A stretch of DNA of 64,000 nt from Acanthopleuribacter pedis. GTDB taxonomy: Bacteria; Acidobacteriota; Holophagae; Acanthopleuribacterales; Acanthopleuribacteraceae. The position numbers and the translations under genes were made by a program. The DNA lies in the NCBI RefSeq assembly GCF_017377855.1, contig NZ_JAFREP010000008.1, positions 186,001 to 250,000 on the forward strand, given 5' to 3'. The notes beneath the pieces are model-generated. The model did no database searches. It worked only from the letters and a program-made list of their open reading frames with translations, and had not been told where the DNA came from. Shown in pieces: positions 63,108 through 64,000 of the stretch (positions are counted from its first letter, which is position 1; the number at the start of each line of letters is the position of its first letter).

Positions 63108-63342
63108 TTTTATCCGTGTTCAAGCCGGGTTAGAACGGCCGGCAATCCCAAATTCTATGGGTTTTTTCTTCTTTGTTTTACGCGTTATGAGGTAAGAATC
63201 CGCCTAGAGGTGTGACTGGATTCACCGGGGGCGCGCCGCAACTGAGAAAGTTGGACAAATGCTGTGAGCAACAACAAGTCGTTGCGTTAAGGCTAAGGGT
63301 TTGGTGAGGCCCTTTGGTGGTTTTTAAGGAATCGAGGTAACA

Positions 63343-64000
63343 ATGCAATATAGTAGGCCGTTTTTGGGTCTGTCCTTGGTAGTGGTATTGATCGCGGGTT
63401 TTCTGGGTTATGGGTATTTTGCCAAAGCCGACACCGAGGCGGAAGGCGCTGACAAAGAAGAAACCAAGCAGGATTTGGGCAAAGCCATGTCGAGCTTGGA
63501 CCAAACCTTTGGCGGCAAGGAAACCGCCGTCCCGGTAAAAGCCGGGCAGGTGGCCCGCGGTGATCTTATTCAAAACGTGGCCTCCCAGGGCCGTGTTCAT
63601 GGTTACAAAAACATCGAGCTGGTTAATGAAATTGCCGGGCGCCTGGTTCAATACGCCGTGCGCGACGGCGATCAGGTCAAAGCCGGCGACATCATCGCCA
63701 AAATTGACGAGCGCCAATACCAGCTCGCCTTTCGCGAGGCCGAGGCCAATTTAATTAAAGCCGAGGCCGAGTTACTGGCTGAAAAAGTCGGTAGCTTGCC
63801 GCCAGGCGAGGATAATAATCCCAGCGCGCTGGCCGCGGCCATGGCTAAATTGGAAAAAGAGTACAAGTCGGGCTTGATCGCTGAAAACGATTACAGCCAT
63901 GAGAAATTAAAAATCGAATTGCAACAGGGAAAGGTGCAAAACCGTCGCAATGCCGTCATCGAGGCCCGTACCGTTTCCGTCGCGCGGGTTGCCTTGGATC
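63343..64000 (+). CDS. efflux membrane-fusion protein (HlyD/RND family), truncated by window end
   Basis: The first 219 residues are present. A membrane anchor (about 8-26) is followed by a basic/acidic stretch, then the lipoyl half NEIAGRLVQYAVRDGDQVKAGDIIAKID (about 88-115) and a coiled-coil hairpin beginning EAEANLIKAEAELLAEK. This is the periplasmic adaptor of an RND or ABC exporter. The transporter genes must lie to the right of the window. GAGG lies 5 nt upstream of ATG 63343. Confidence 0.88.
   Translation, partial: MQYSRPFLGLSLVVVLIAGFLGYGYFAKADTEAEGADKEETKQDLGKAMSSLDQTFGGKETAVPVKAGQVARGDLIQNVASQGRVHGYKNIELVNEIAGRLVQYAVRDGDQVKAGDIIAKIDERQYQLAFREAEANLIKAEAELLAEKVGSLPPGEDNNPSALAAAMAKLEKEYKSGLIAENDYSHEKLKIELQQGKVQNRRNAVIEARTVSVARVALD

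Noticed and set aside
62670..63215. Open frames across the spacer and repeat B2.
   Set aside because: The repeat copy at 27445-27617 does not preserve them; no start signal.

Overview
The window is a gene-dense bacterial chromosome segment of moderately high G+C content. It carries no phage, plasmid or insertion-sequence genes, no tRNA or rRNA genes, and no CRISPR array. The gene complement fits a marine or soil Acidobacteriota-like or deltaproteobacterial-like Gram-negative: a VWFA-related surface protein, sulfatase-like enzymes with a Thr nucleophile and a C-terminal SLGY end, SNF2+SWIM, partner-switching regulators, sigma-54 activators and multihaem cytochromes. I would guess Acidobacteriota, perhaps near Acanthopleuribacter, but sequence reading alone cannot fix this.

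Layout. (1) 1-3.3 kb: a short-chain dehydrogenase and a secreted serine-beta-lactamase-fold hydrolase, each bordered by a copy of a palindromic dispersed repeat (family A). (2) 3.5-27.3 kb: a complete type VI secretion chassis in two divergent operons. The leftward operon is tssB-tssC-tssF-tssG-tssE-tssC paralogue-clpV-sigma-54 activator-TssB/TssC chimera, ending in a strong terminator. The rightward operon is a TssJ-like lipoprotein-tssK-tssL-tssM-tagF-tssA. Hcp, VgrG, PAAR and recognisable effectors are absent, so the tube and spike must be encoded elsewhere. The cluster has three sheath-family proteins: a normal TssC, a TssC with a 200-residue acidic extension carrying repeated FDE motifs, and a TssB-TssC fusion. 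(3) 27.4-34.3 kb: a 173-bp family B repeat, fxsA, a small membrane protein, trmL, an alkaline-phosphatase-superfamily lipoprotein, a two-component system and an Ala/Gly-rich exported protein. (4) 34.6-43.8 kb: mutL, then a respiratory operon napD-napA-tetrahaem NapB-like-tetrahaem lipoprotein-NrfC-like Fe-S protein-NrfD-like quinol-side membrane subunit-Cys-less AhpD-like protein. It looks like a periplasmic nitrate reductase fed by a Qrc/NrfCD-like quinol module instead of NapC or NapGH. (5) 44-48.7 kb: hflX, a stand-alone NFACT-R protein, ilvE, miaE and a family-2 glycosyltransferase. (6) 48.9-57.2 kb: SNF2 helicase and SWIM protein, peroxiredoxin, Fe-SOD, acyl-CoA-binding protein, murI, rph and rdgB. 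(7) 57.5-62.6 kb: an RsbV/RsbW/RsbU-type partner switch, an NtrC-type response regulator and a VWA protein. (8) 62.9-64 kb: a second family B repeat and the start of an efflux membrane-fusion protein that runs off the window.

Gene starts were chosen from Shine-Dalgarno spacing and family N-termini. Several reading frames open further upstream than the start given here. All functional calls come from motif and family recognition by eye; no database search was run.
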